Of a stretch of 33,581 bases of DNA, positions 6,427 through 14,583 are shown piece by piece (position 1 is the first letter of the stretch; each line of letters starts with the position of its first letter). The stretch spans positions 1-33,581 of the forward strand of contig JAIEPV010000214.1 of the NCBI GenBank assembly GCA_019748215.1, written 5' to 3'. This DNA comes from Hyphomicrobium sp. (lineage in GTDB: Bacteria > Pseudomonadota > Alphaproteobacteria > Rhizobiales > Hyphomicrobiaceae). The translations under genes and the position numbers were made by a program. Below the pieces are notes generated by a model. The model worked only from the letters and a program-made list of their open reading frames with translations. It searched no databases and had not been told where the DNA came from.

Positions 6427-9149
6427 TCGAGCTCTATCGACGGGCGGAGATTTTCGCCCGAACGCTTGCGCAGCTCATCCAAGATTTCGCGCGCCCGCTG
6501 CGCATCGATGGCGTTGGGGACCTTGACCGACGTGCCAAGATCCGGCCCCTGCGAGCGTTGTGGACGGCCGAGCGGATCGCGCGGCGTATCTCCGCCACGG
6601 CCCATCTTCTGCTGGGCGTTCTTTTGCATTTGGTCCGCCATCGATTGCGCGCTTTGGCGCATTTGGTCGAGCGCCTCGCCCTGCTTTTCGGCAGCTTCCT
6701 CGAAGTCTTTTTCGCCGAGCGCATCTTCGGCTTGGCCCATGGCGTCCTCGGCCTTGCCGAGTTTATCGGGATCGCCGGCGCCGAGTTCCTCGAGGTCTTT
6801 TTTCAGCTGCTCAAGCTCTTTGCGCAGCTGTGCCTGCCGCTTGCCAAGATCGCTTTCGCCTTTCTGGCGCTCACCGACACCCTGGCCGTCTTTGCCTTGC
6901 TGGCCTTCGCCCTGCTGGCCGCCGCCTTGCTGCTCGGGCTGGCCGCCATTCTTGCCCTGCTGCTGGCCCTTGCCTTGCTGGCCTTGCTTGGAATTAGGAC
7001 TGTTTTGCCCCGTCGGATCGTCCTGCGAGCCGCCCGGCATTTGTTCGCCGTTCTGATTTTGCTGTTTGAACGTGTCGTCCATCAACTGTTGCTGCTTGCC
7101 TGAGAGGTCGCTCAGCGCGTCCATTTTTTTCATCATTTCGGCAGCGCGCTTTTGCTCGGCTTTCGCTTCAGGCGAGTTGTTGGCCTGCAGGCGCTCCATC
7201 AATTCTTTCATTTCCGAAAGCATTTTCTCAGCGTCTTCGCGCGAGCCTTCGCGCGCGTTTTTCTCAAGCTCCTTCATCATCTCGTCGAGATCTTTTTGGC
7301 CAAGTTCCTGCTGAGTGCTCTGCTCATCCTGATCCTGGTTACCCTGATCTTTGTCGCCATTTTCCTTTTGAGCGTTTTTCTGCATCTCTTGCAGGTAGTC
7401 GTTGAGCTTCTGCTTTAGCTCGGCGATGCGATCTTGGATTTCCTGATCGTCGGCGCCTTTTTGCAGAGCGTCAGCGAGCTTATCCTGGGCTTCCTTCAGG
7501 GCGCGCTCAGCGTCCGATAGTGCGCCGTCCTCGATCTTCAGAGCCAGCTCCCAAAGCTGAGCGACGGTTTCCTTCATCGCGGCGCGCGAGCCGTCGCTTT
7601 GCAGACGATAGAATGCCGTGCGCAGGCCGAGATAAATGCCGGTCGTCTCGATGTAGCCCTCAGGTTCGAGGGTCAGCGCGTCGAGCGCGCGGGCGACGAT
7701 CGGCCGATTTCGGCTGTCTTCCGATAATTTGCGGCGCTGCTCGATGACGGCGCGCGCCAATGGTTTCTTGAAGCGCCGCGCCGGCAGCACGATTTCGATC
7801 GGCGCGCTGCGGCCGATCTGGCCGCCAACGTCAGTCGCTTCGAGCCACATCTCGACGCGCTGACCCGCCCACGGATGCGGACCAAGCTCGAGTAGCGTCG
7901 AGGCATCGACGATCTTTTCGCCGGGCTTTGGAATTTTCAGCGTCAATACCGGCGGCTTTTCAAGCGGCAAGCGCGGACCGTCCAGCGGTTTGGCACGGGC
8001 CCAGGCTTTGCTTGGATCGCTCGGTTTGGGCGGCGCTTGGCGCAGTTTGGCTGAGGCGGACGCGATGCCGTAATCGTCTTCGGCCTTGTAGGTCAACTTG
8101 AGTGAGCCGCGCGGCGTGCGATCAAGCTCTTTCGACAATGCAATGGTCGGTAGCTGATCGGGAATGACGCCGAACGTCCACTGCCCCAGCTGGCGCGACC
8201 CATTGAGCGCCCGGATGACGGCCGACTTTTTGATTTCAAACCGGACTTCAGAAACACCTGCGGCAATGGCTGCCTTCGGTTTGACGGTAGCCTGGGTGCC
8301 GGAAGCTGCGTTCGCAGGTGCAGCTTCGGGCTTGATGATCTCAGCCGCGGCGGCGCCTTCGCTCAAAACTTCGAGCACAACGCCGGCATCGGAAAAGCCA
8401 ACGCCGCGTACCGTCATCAAACTGCGCTCGGGAACCTCAATCAATTTGGTTTGCGTTTCGGCGCTGTTGCTCACACCGCCACCGTCGGCCAGCAGGATGG
8501 GCGCAAGTGCCGTGTAGGGCGGCGGCGTGACCCAGGCGTCGAGGCGGGCATTGGCCAGCAGTCTGTCGTCGGCGAAATTGAAGGCTGACGCCAAGCGCTC
8601 GCGCACGCTGCCGTTCACCAGCAAGGCGGTCGGCAACAGCACAAGTAGCGCCAGCACGCGCACCGCGAATGGATCAAAGCGATCGGCGCGGGGGCTTGGG
8701 TTGCCGACCTTCAAGCGATCGATGGCGCGAGCCAGGCGTTCGCGGTGGGCAAGCCACAACGCCGAAGTTTCGGTGCTGCTCGATTGCGCCGACAGCGTAT
8801 CTTCATAGGACGATGCCGGGCGATGCGGAACGCCGGAGCGGCGCTCGATGCGGCGCACGGCATCGTCGCGCGTCGGCCAGGGCACGCGGACGGCAAACAC
8901 CAACGAGGCGACGGCCGCCAGCGCGAACAGCGCCAACGCCGATTTGTGGACGAGGTCTGGCAGAAGCGGCCAAAGGCCGGCAAGCGATAGCGCCGCGAAC
9001 ACCGCCGCTAAGCCAAGCAGCACCCAAAGCCTAGGCCACAGGCGTTCGAAGAACAGCGCGATTTTGCTCAAGCTCACTTTGCGCACAAAGCTTCGCGTCA
9101 TCGATGGGTCACGCGATGGATTAGGGGGAGGATTTTTCAGCTCAGCCAT
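6396..9149 (-). CDS. TIGR02302/DUF4175 family membrane protein
   Basis: A 917-residue protein of the alphaproteobacterial TIGR02302 (DUF4175) family, function unknown. Two hydrophobic helices near the N-terminus (about 40-65 and 70-88) anchor it, followed by a third hydrophobic segment around 166-184 (VLALLVLLPTALLV). A long extracytoplasmic part follows, with beta-rich segments, then a highly charged coiled-coil region from about 540, a Gln/Gly-rich low-complexity tract at about 721-760, more coiled coil, and the conserved ending DYIDRLLRRF. It lies 75 nt downstream of lysA on the same strand, the usual context for the family, which suggests an envelope role near diaminopimelate and murein synthesis. 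The Gln/Gly tract creates long open frames on the opposite strand that are not genes. Confidence 0.85.
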   Translation of the reverse strand: MAELKNPPPNPSRDPSMTRSFVRKVSLSKIALFFERLWPRLWVLLGLAAVFAALSLAGLWPLLPDLVHKSALALFALAAVASLVFAVRVPWPTRDDAVRRIERRSGVPHRPASSYEDTLSAQSSSTETSALWLAHRERLARAIDRLKVGNPSPRADRFDPFAVRVLALLVLLPTALLVNGSVRERLASAFNFADDRLLANARLDAWVTPPPYTALAPILLADGGGVSNSAETQTKLIEVPERSLMTVRGVGFSDAGVVLEVLSEGAAAAEIIKPEAAPANAASGTQATVKPKAAIAAGVSEVRFEIKKSAVIRALNGSRQLGQWTFGVIPDQLPTIALSKELDRTPRGSLKLTYKAEDDYGIASASAKLRQAPPKPSDPSKAWARAKPLDGPRLPLEKPPVLTLKIPKPGEKIVDASTLLELGPHPWAGQRVEMWLEATDVGGQIGRSAPIEIVLPARRFKKPLARAVIEQRRKLSEDSRNRPIVARALDALTLEPEGYIETTGIYLGLRTAFYRLQSDGSRAAMKETVAQLWELALKIEDGALSDAERALKEAQDKLADALQKGADDQEIQDRIAELKQKLNDYLQEMQKNAQKENGDKDQGNQDQDEQSTQQELGQKDLDEMMKELEKNAREGSREDAEKMLSEMKELMERLQANNSPEAKAEQKRAAEMMKKMDALSDLSGKQQQLMDDTFKQQNQNGEQMPGGSQDDPTGQNSPNSKQGQQGKGQQQGKNGGQPEQQGGGQQGEGQQGKDGQGVGERQKGESDLGKRQAQLRKELEQLKKDLEELGAGDPDKLGKAEDAMGQAEDALGEKDFEEAAEKQGEALDQMRQSAQSMADQMQKNAQQKMGRGGDTPRDPLGRPQRSQGPDLGTSVKVPNAIDAQRAREILDELRKRSGENLRPSIELDYIDRLLRRF

Positions 9150-9224
9150 GCACGAAAATCTAGCATGCGGTCGCGATAGCGCACCTTAACAAAATGCAAT
9201 GGTGAAACGTGCGAAATGCAGGCT

Positions 9225-10505
9225 TTAGGTGCCGGGTTTGCTGAGCCAATTTGGCAGAACATCGGCGGCGATCAGTGCGTCATATGTCGGCCGCGGGCGC
9301 ACGACGGCGTAGTTTTTACCGTGCACGAGAACTTCCGGAATGAGTGGGCGCGAATTGTATGTCGACGACATCACGGCGCCGTAGGCACCAGCCGTCATCA
9401 CCGCGACGAGATCGTCCGGCTCGAACGGCGGGAGGGCGCGATCTTGGGCGATGTAGTCGCCGGTTTCGCATACCGGGCCGACGACATCCTGCTGGATCGG
9501 CGCCATGGCCGTCTTGGCTTCATCGATCGGCCAGATATCGTGATGGGCTTCATAGAGTGTCGGGCGGAGCAGATCGTTCATGGCCGCGTCGACAATGGCG
9601 AAAGTTTTATCGGCGCCGTCTTTGACGTAAATGACGCGCGTAACGAGTACGCCGGCGTTGCCGACGATCATGCGGCCGGGCTCGAGCACGAGTTTGAGAC
9701 CGAGATCGCCCAAAGCGTCGCGCGCGATGGCCGCATATTCGGCGGGGAGCGGCGGCACGTCGTTCGACCCGCGATAGGGGATGCCGAGCCCGCCGCCGAT
9801 GTCGAGGTGTTCGAGTGCGATGCCGTCCGATTTCAAGGCCAGCGCGAGATCGCGCAGCAGCCGAAACGCGTCGCGAAACGGCGCCAGATCGGTGATCTGG
9901 CTGCCGATGTGCATATGGATACCGGCGATCTTGATGCCGAGCATTGTCGCGGCCTTCGCATAAAGCGCGCGCGCTTCGTCGTAGGGTACGCCGAACTTAT
10001 TTTCACTTTTTCCGGTGGAGATTTTGGCATGCGTTTTGGCGTCGACGTCCGGATTGACGCGAATGGCGATGGCGGCGGTTTTGCCGAGCCCGGTGGCGAT
10101 CTCGCTCAAGGCCAAAAGCTCCGGCTCGCTTTCGACGTTGAAGCCGAGAATGTTCTCAGTGAGCGCGTAGGCCATTTCGCTTTTGGTTTTGCCGACGCCG
10201 GCGAAAATGATTTTTGATGCCGGTACGCCGGCGGCGCGGGCGCGGCGCAACTCGCCCTCGGAGACCACATCCATGCCAGCGCCGAGACGCGCCATGGTGG
10301 CGAGCACGGCCTGGTTCGAGTTGGCCTTGACGGCAAAGCAGATCAGCGACGGCTGATCGCGAAAGGCGTCGGTAAGCACCTGATAATGGCGCACCAGCGT
10401 GGCGGTCGAATAGCAATAGAACGGCGTGCCGACCTCGGCCGCGATTTGGGCAAGGCTGACGTCTTCGGCGTGAAGCGTGCCGTTGATGTAGTGGAAGTGA
10501 TGCAT
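9225..10505 (-). CDS. lysA: Diaminopimelate decarboxylase
   Basis: PLP-dependent enzyme of the fold III (alanine racemase-like) group that converts meso-diaminopimelate to lysine, the last step of lysine synthesis. The 426-residue length is normal. FAVKAN places the PLP lysine at Lys60. HMHIGSQI, GGGLGIPY and EPGR bind cofactor phosphate and substrate. CETGDYIAQDR has the conserved Cys/Glu of the second active-site side, and AGAYGAVMSSTYNSRP is the family signature near the end. It belongs to the minus-strand run argH-lptM-small secreted protein-lysA-TIGR02302. Start ATG 10505 has no strong Shine-Dalgarno, but MHHFHYINGTLHAEDV is the typical alphaproteobacterial N-terminus. Confidence 0.97.
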   Translation of the reverse strand: MHHFHYINGTLHAEDVSLAQIAAEVGTPFYCYSTATLVRHYQVLTDAFRDQPSLICFAVKANSNQAVLATMARLGAGMDVVSEGELRRARAAGVPASKIIFAGVGKTKSEMAYALTENILGFNVESEPELLALSEIATGLGKTAAIAIRVNPDVDAKTHAKISTGKSENKFGVPYDEARALYAKAATMLGIKIAGIHMHIGSQITDLAPFRDAFRLLRDLALALKSDGIALEHLDIGGGLGIPYRGSNDVPPLPAEYAAIARDALGDLGLKLVLEPGRMIVGNAGVLVTRVIYVKDGADKTFAIVDAAMNDLLRPTLYEAHHDIWPIDEAKTAMAPIQQDVVGPVCETGDYIAQDRALPPFEPDDLVAVMTAGAYGAVMSSTYNSRPLIPEVLVHGKNYAVVRPRPTYDALIAADVLPNWLSKPGT

Positions 10506-10630
10506 AAACGGTGGAGCGCTGGAGGTTAAAACGGCTGCGGATCAGCGCTTTTACAGCCGCACGACAGAAGTGCAACCAACGCTATGCGTTTCGGGGCGAT
10601 ATTAGGCTGTCGTCGGCGACAGAAATTTCT

Positions 10631-11146
10631 CTACTTCGGGTCAGCTTGGGGCGCAGCCTGAGGCGCGACTTGGCGGGTCATGTCGGCGCAACCCGCCGTG
10701 CCCTCTTCGCCCGGCTCGACGTAGCAGGCGGCGATGCGATCCGGCCCGAGGATGTGGCCGAAGTTGTAGCCCTTGCTGTCGGAGGCGACCCAGGTAAATG
10801 TCTTGTTGTCGGGATGGACGATGCCGAAAAAATTTTTGGTGCCGGCGGGATAAGTGAAGTGTCCGCGAAAGCGGCGGTCCTGCTGCTCGGTGATCAGCAC
10901 CGTTTTGGTGCCCCAATCCTTGTAGCCCTTTTTGTCCGAGATGGTCTTGTTCTCACCGACCCAGGTGCCGACCAGATTTGGGATCGGGTCATCGGCGAGG
11001 GCTGGGTGGCCGGCGGCGAAGGTGGCAACAGCGGCGAGCGCGAGCACCGCCATCGATGGCCCGCGCGCTGGCGAGAGAGACGGAAACTGAGGCATTTCAA
11101 AAGTTCCAAAAAAGCTAAGTTTATGAGCGTGCGCGCTCAAAGTCAT
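10631..11146 (-). CDS. Small secreted protein of unknown function
   Basis: Hypothetical exported protein. A hydrophobic core (MAVLALAAVATFAAGHPALA) ends in an Ala-x-Ala cleavage site before DDPIPNLVGTWVGENK. The mature part of about 120 residues has alternating strands, a lipocalin-like NLVGTWVG start, FRGHFTYPAGTKNFFGIVHPDN and two Cys in the terminal AACYVEPGEEGTAGCADM that could form a disulfide. The Pro/Ala/Gln tail is low complexity. ATG 11146 was chosen because GGAGAG lies 8 nt upstream and a TATAAT promoter fits; ATG 11095 would give a shorter, more ordinary signal peptide and is a real alternative. It sits between lptM and lysA, where many relatives have no gene. Confidence 0.7.
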   Translation of the reverse strand: MTLSAHAHKLSFFGTFEMPQFPSLSPARGPSMAVLALAAVATFAAGHPALADDPIPNLVGTWVGENKTISDKKGYKDWGTKTVLITEQQDRRFRGHFTYPAGTKNFFGIVHPDNKTFTWVASDSKGYNFGHILGPDRIAACYVEPGEEGTAGCADMTRQVAPQAAPQADPK

Positions 11147-11188
11147 TGCCAAGGCTCTCCGCAACACGCGGCCGAAATGCGGGGGTCG

Positions 11189-11218
11189 ATTATAAGCGGA
11201 GTATATAAAATCGACCAA
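11189..11218 (-). promoter_or_regulatory. Sigma-70-like promoter of the small secreted protein
   Basis: On the minus strand, TTGGTC (11213-11218) and a perfect TATAAT (11189-11194) are separated by 18 nt. Transcription would start near 11182, about 36 nt before ATG 11146. This may also drive lysA and the downstream gene, giving them a source independent of argH. Confidence 0.5.
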
Positions 11219-11308
11219 ATGCTGGGGCAACCGTAAATTTTTGCGAGTCACTACTGTCCGCACGAACAGCGGCATTGTTTTTGGGACCTGCGGAATGTTG
11301 AACCCTGG

Positions 11309-11332
11309 ATGGCCGCCTCGGAGGGCAGCCAT
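11309..11332. repeat. Short REP-like hairpin
   Basis: ATGGCCGCC (11309-11317) and GGGCAGCCAT (11323-11332) form an imperfect hairpin. Its flanks (CTGG before, GACG after) resemble the GGATGGCC...GGCCATGACG repeats dispersed in rhizobial genomes. Only one copy is seen here. Confidence 0.35.
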
Positions 11333-11421
11333 GACGTGGGGAGGGACGGCACGCGATCGGTCGCGGATCGATGGGGATGGACGGCTGAGAAGGCGGAGAT
11401 CCCGCACTCCAAAGCTCGGGT

Positions 11422-11583
11422 CGTCATCCTCGGCCGAGTGATCCCGGATTTAATCCGGGGAACGTCGGCCGGGGATCCAGCGTCAGGATTGTCGCAGACA
11501 CGAGAGCTTTCGGGCCTTCGGCACTCGTTGCGCTGGATCCCCGACCAGCGCCGCGCGTGCCGCGCGCTCGGTCGAGGATGACG
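11422..11583. repeat. Nested palindromic repeat element of 162 bp
   Basis: The ends are 17-bp inverted repeats, 11422-11438 and 11567-11583, differing at one base (CGTCATCCTCGgCCGAG against CGTCATCCTCGaCCGAG). Inside are a perfect 12-bp inverted pair GGGGATCCAGCG (11471-11482) and CGCTGGATCCCC (11531-11542), and a separate hairpin CCCGGATT-T-AATCCGGG (11443-11459). No transposase is encoded, so it resembles a MITE or compound REP element. A degenerate right half recurs at 19464-19514. Confidence 0.65.
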
Positions 11584-11666
11584 TGGGGTATGGAGTTGGC
11601 TCATCCAAAAGTTGATGGCGAGTGCGCCGCGAACTTAACAGAGTGCGTGGCGCGGACGTGGAAAGC

Positions 11667-11888
11667 CTAGCGCAACAACCCGTCAAGCACGAAGGGTTCA
11701 TGGGGCTTCGGCTTCGCGGATGAATTTTCACCAGCGGCGGCGGCTTCGGCGGATTTGGCTTCGCCCTCGACCTTAGCCTGCGTCGGCGGTTCGAGAGGTC
11801 CCTTAACGCCGCAGCCGGCAAGCCCTGAAAGCGCCAGCAGCACAGCTGCAGCGACAACGGACTTGGAACGGTCAAACGGCACAGCCAC
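11667..11888 (-). CDS. lptM: LPS translocon maturation chaperone LptM-like lipoprotein
   Basis: A 73-residue lipoprotein of the LptM (formerly YifL) family, which in E. coli assists oxidative maturation of the LptDE lipopolysaccharide translocon. The signal helix VVAAAVLLALSGLAGC ends in a lipobox with lipidated Cys26, directly followed by GVKGPLEPP, matching the CGxKGPLxxP core of the family. The remaining tail is Ala/Lys/Glu-rich and ends HEPFVLDGLLR, an ending common in alphaproteobacterial relatives. The start is GTG at 11888. Location just downstream of argH and upstream of lysA is the conserved context. Confidence 0.85.
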   Translation of the reverse strand: MAVPFDRSKSVVAAAVLLALSGLAGCGVKGPLEPPTQAKVEGEAKSAEAAAAGENSSAKPKPHEPFVLDGLLR

Positions 11889-11971
11889 GGCTGATCCACT
11901 TCAATCACGAGACGGCGAAAACGAACGTCGGCAAGCCTCGCGCATACGCGTGGCTCGCTTGCGACCTCAAA

Positions 11972-13381
11972 TTAGCCCTTCGCCCGCTCCTTTTCCAAGC
12001 GTTTGATCCAGGCGCGGGCCATTTTGAGCACGTTCTGTGGCGCGGTTCCCCCATAGCTGGTCCGGCTTTTGACGGAGTTTTCAACCGAAAGCACTGAAAA
12101 CACGGCCTTCGTGATGCGCGGCTCGATCTGTTGCATGTCAGCCAACGGGACGGCCTGGAGGTCCAAGCTTTTAGCCTCGGCCGCCTTGACGATGGCACCG
12201 GTGACGTGATGTGCGTCGCGGAACGGCATTTTCAACTCGCGCACCAGCCAGTCGGCGAGATCGGTCGCGGTTGAATAACCCCGTCCGGCGGCGGCGCGCA
12301 TGGCGTCGGGCACCGGTTCGAGATCGCCGATCATGCCGGCCATGGCGGCGATGACGAGCTTGAAGCTTTCGAGGGCGTCGAAGGTGACTTCCTTGTCTTC
12401 CTGCATGTCCTTGGAATAGGCGAGCGGCAGCCCCTTCATGACCATGGCCAGCGATTGGAAAGCGCCGGCGATGCGTCCGACCTTGGCGCGCGAGAGTTCG
12501 GCCGCATCAGGATTGCGCTTTTGCGGCATGATCGACGAGCCGGTGGTGAACTTGTCCGACATGGTCACGAAGCCGAACTGCGGCGTCATCCAGATGACGA
12601 TCTCTTCGGCAAGGCGGGAAAAGTGGATCGCTGAAATGGTGGCCGCCGCCAGCGTTTCGAGCGCGAAATCGCGATCCGACACGCCATCGAGTGAATTGTT
12701 CATGGGCTTGTCGAAGCCGAGGGCTGCTGCCGTTTGATGCCGGTCGATTGGAAACGATGTGCCAGCGAGCGCGGCCGACCCGAGTGGGCTTTCGTTCAGC
12801 CGAGCGCGCGCATCCTGAAAGCGGCCGCGATCGCGCGACAGCATTTCAACGAAGGCGAGCAGATGATGACCAAACGTCACAGGCTGCGCCGGCTGCAGAT
12901 GCGTGAAGCCGGGCATGACGGTTGCGGCGTGCGTCTCCGCCTTGGTCGCCAGCGCGCGTTGAACCTCAGCCAGTGCCGCATCGATGCCGTCGATCTGATC
13001 GCGAACGTAGAGCCGGAAATCCGTTGCCACCTGGTCGTTGCGTGAGCGCGCGGTATGCAGGCGGCCGGCGGCGGCGCCGATCAAGTCCTTCAACCGGCTT
13101 TCGACATTCATGTGCACGTCTTCGAGCGCGCGGGAGAATTTGAAGGTGCCGGCTTCGATTTCGGCCAGCACGACGTGGAGGCCCTTCGAAATTTCCTTTG
13201 CATCCGCCTTGGTGATGATGCCAGCATCGGCCAGCATGGCGGCGTGCGCCTTTGAAGCGCGAATATCCTGCGGTGCCAGTCGATGGTCAAAGCCGATCGA
13301 CGCATTGATCTCCTGCATGATCTCGGCTGGAGACATTGCGAAGCGGCCCCCCCACATCATATTGGCGGGTTTGTCAGTCAC
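11972..13381 (-). CDS. argH: Argininosuccinate lyase
   Basis: Cleaves argininosuccinate to arginine and fumarate, the final step of arginine synthesis. The 469-residue protein belongs to the fumarase/aspartase superfamily. It has MWGGRF at the start, [21 protein letters not shown], the catalytic His region [18 protein letters not shown], and the flexible signature loop [15 protein letters not shown]. The start is GTG 13381, preceded by GGAG about 9 nt away; ATG 13360 would remove seven residues that are variable in the family. It is transcribed divergently from the TlpA-type gene with only about 44 nt between start codons, so their promoters must overlap. Confidence 0.97.
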   Translation of the reverse strand: MTDKPANMMWGGRFAMSPAEIMQEINASIGFDHRLAPQDIRASKAHAAMLADAGIITKADAKEISKGLHVVLAEIEAGTFKFSRALEDVHMNVESRLKDLIGAAAGRLHTARSRNDQVATDFRLYVRDQIDGIDAALAEVQRALATKAETHAATVMPGFTHLQPAQPVTFGHHLLAFVEMLSRDRGRFQDARARLNESPLGSAALAGTSFPIDRHQTAAALGFDKPMNNSLDGVSDRDFALETLAAATISAIHFSRLAEEIVIWMTPQFGFVTMSDKFTTGSSIMPQKRNPDAAELSRAKVGRIAGAFQSLAMVMKGLPLAYSKDMQEDKEVTFDALESFKLVIAAMAGMIGDLEPVPDAMRAAAGRGYSTATDLADWLVRELKMPFRDAHHVTGAIVKAAEAKSLDLQAVPLADMQQIEPRITKAVFSVLSVENSVKSRTSYGGTAPQNVLKMARAWIKRLEKERAKG

Positions 13382-13425
13382 GCGTCTGGTCTCCTCGAGG
13401 ACGGCATCGAAAGGTTATAAAGTTG

Positions 13426-14067
13426 ATGATGAGCAGCGTAGTCCGACCGGCAAAAGCATTGGCGATTGTAGCATTGGCGGCGCTGGCAGGCTTCGGCGCG
13501 ATATACGTTACGATGGGGCGGCCTGACAACGCGGTCATCGTCAACGACGGCACGACTGCGATACCCGTGGCCGCTTTGTCTGTGCCAAATGCGCCCGGCG
13601 AAGTCAAAACCGGCCAAATGGCGGCGTTCGTTCGCCGCAAGACGCCCGAGCCGCTGCCGGATATCACGTTCAAGGATTCGAGCGGCGCCGACCGCAAACT
13701 TTCGGACTTCAAAGGCCGCACGATCCTGTTGAACCTGTGGGCGACGTGGTGCGCACCGTGCCGCGAAGAAATGCCGGCGTTGAACCGGCTGCAAGAGCAG
13801 CTCGGCAGCGACAAGTTCGAAGTCGTGGCGTTGAGCCTGGATCGGCAGGGTGCCGACGCGTCGCAAAAGTTTCTCGACGAGGTGAAGGCCACAGCGCTGC
13901 GGCTGTATGTCGATTCGACGGCGCGGCAGGGCACGCAACTGAAACTGGTCGGCATGCCGACGACGATCCTGATCGACGCTGACGGCTTGGAAGTCGGCCG
14001 CCTCGCTGGATCAGCCGAGTGGGATTCGGCGGAGGCCAAGGCACTCATCGAGGCGGCAATCCGCTAG
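13426..14067 (+). CDS. tlpA: TlpA-family thiol-disulfide oxidoreductase
   Basis: Membrane-anchored periplasmic thioredoxin of 213 residues. A single N-terminal helix (about 9-28) is followed by a linker and a thioredoxin domain with LLNLWATWCAPCREEMPAL, the redox pair being Cys109 and Cys112, and the cis-proline in GMPTT (Pro178). TlpA proteins keep cysteines reduced for cytochrome oxidase maturation in Bradyrhizobium. The ATG ATG at 13426 was chosen; the reading frame extends back to 13336 but that part overlaps argH and lacks membrane or domain features. It is divergent from argH, an association I know from other alphaproteobacteria. Confidence 0.9.
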   Translation: MMSSVVRPAKALAIVALAALAGFGAIYVTMGRPDNAVIVNDGTTAIPVAALSVPNAPGEVKTGQMAAFVRRKTPEPLPDITFKDSSGADRKLSDFKGRTILLNLWATWCAPCREEMPALNRLQEQLGSDKFEVVALSLDRQGADASQKFLDEVKATALRLYVDSTARQGTQLKLVGMPTTILIDADGLEVGRLAGSAEWDSAEAKALIEAAIR

Positions 14068-14114
14068 CCGCCTCTCGCTTCGCCTTGACAGCGACGGTCG
14101 TTGTCGTCTGCCGA

Positions 14115-14375
14115 TTATTTCTTCGCCGGCTTGGCTTTTGTCTTCTGCGTGAGCGCCGAAGCGGCGACCGATCTTGCTTCCTTGCTCGACTTGGGATCGC
14201 GCAGAACGTGAGCGGCGGCAGCGGCGGCGCTGGCGCTGGTGACTTCGGTCTTGCTCTTCGACTGAGTGAGGGCCGAGGCCGCGACCGTTTTCTCAGCCTT
14301 GGTGGCCGTCTTGCTCTTCATCACCTTGGCCGCAGCCGAAGATACCTTTTTGCTGGTCGATTCCGATTTTGCCAT
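14115..14375 (-). CDS. Small Lys/Ala/Ser-rich protein with two internal repeats
   Basis: An 86-residue, strongly basic protein of unknown function. It contains two related units: VSSAAAKVMKSKTATKAEKT followed by VAASALTQSKSK, and VTSASAAAAAAHVLRDPKSS followed by KEARSVAASALTQKTK. The shared VAASALTQ block and the SK-A/R spacing suggest internal duplication. The C-terminal PAKK tail is histone-like. Similar small basic proteins with such alanine/serine helices occur in Hyphomicrobiales, without an assigned role that I know. The ATG at 14375 has AAGGA about 10 nt upstream. Upstream in-frame codons to 14789 overlap dapD and do not look coding. It converges on the tlpA gene (47 nt gap). No signal peptide is seen, so it is probably cytoplasmic. 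Confidence 0.75.
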   Translation of the reverse strand: MAKSESTSKKVSSAAAKVMKSKTATKAEKTVAASALTQSKSKTEVTSASAAAAAAHVLRDPKSSKEARSVAASALTQKTKAKPAKK

Positions 14376-14583
14376 GGGATTAGCATCCTTGCTGGAGTGG
14401 CCGCCCGTTACGGGTTCAGCGCGGCAAATATGTACGATTCGCCTTGTCAGGTGTATGGCGAGCATAACACCGGCCAGTCGTTGATCGATGTGGTGACGGC
14501 TGCGATTGACACCCGCCCGGACCGGGGTCACAAGGCGGAGCTTACGCGATCCCTCGCCTTTTTTCCGGAGATGCACGCCCCCC

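Larger units (their letters stand above)
11147..11666. other. Gene-free stretch rich in palindromic repeats
   Basis: These 520 bases between the secreted-protein gene and lptM hold the TATAAT promoter near its left edge, a small ATGGC...GCCAT hairpin (11309-11332), and the large nested palindrome at 11422-11583. Open frames crossing it on both strands have repeat-derived composition and no recognisable product. Confidence 0.6.

Noticed and set aside
6240-7103. Long plus-strand frame opposite TIGR02302
   Set aside because: It is the antisense shadow of the Gln/Gly and coiled-coil coding sequence; Leu/Ala-rich composition without domains.
9216-10217. Plus-strand frame of 333 codons opposite lysA
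   Set aside because: Antisense to an unmistakable lysA; high GC creates long opposite-strand frames.
10607-10622. Hairpin CTGTCG/CGACAG after the small secreted-protein gene
   Set aside because: Short stem, no T-run on the minus strand; not convincing as a terminator.
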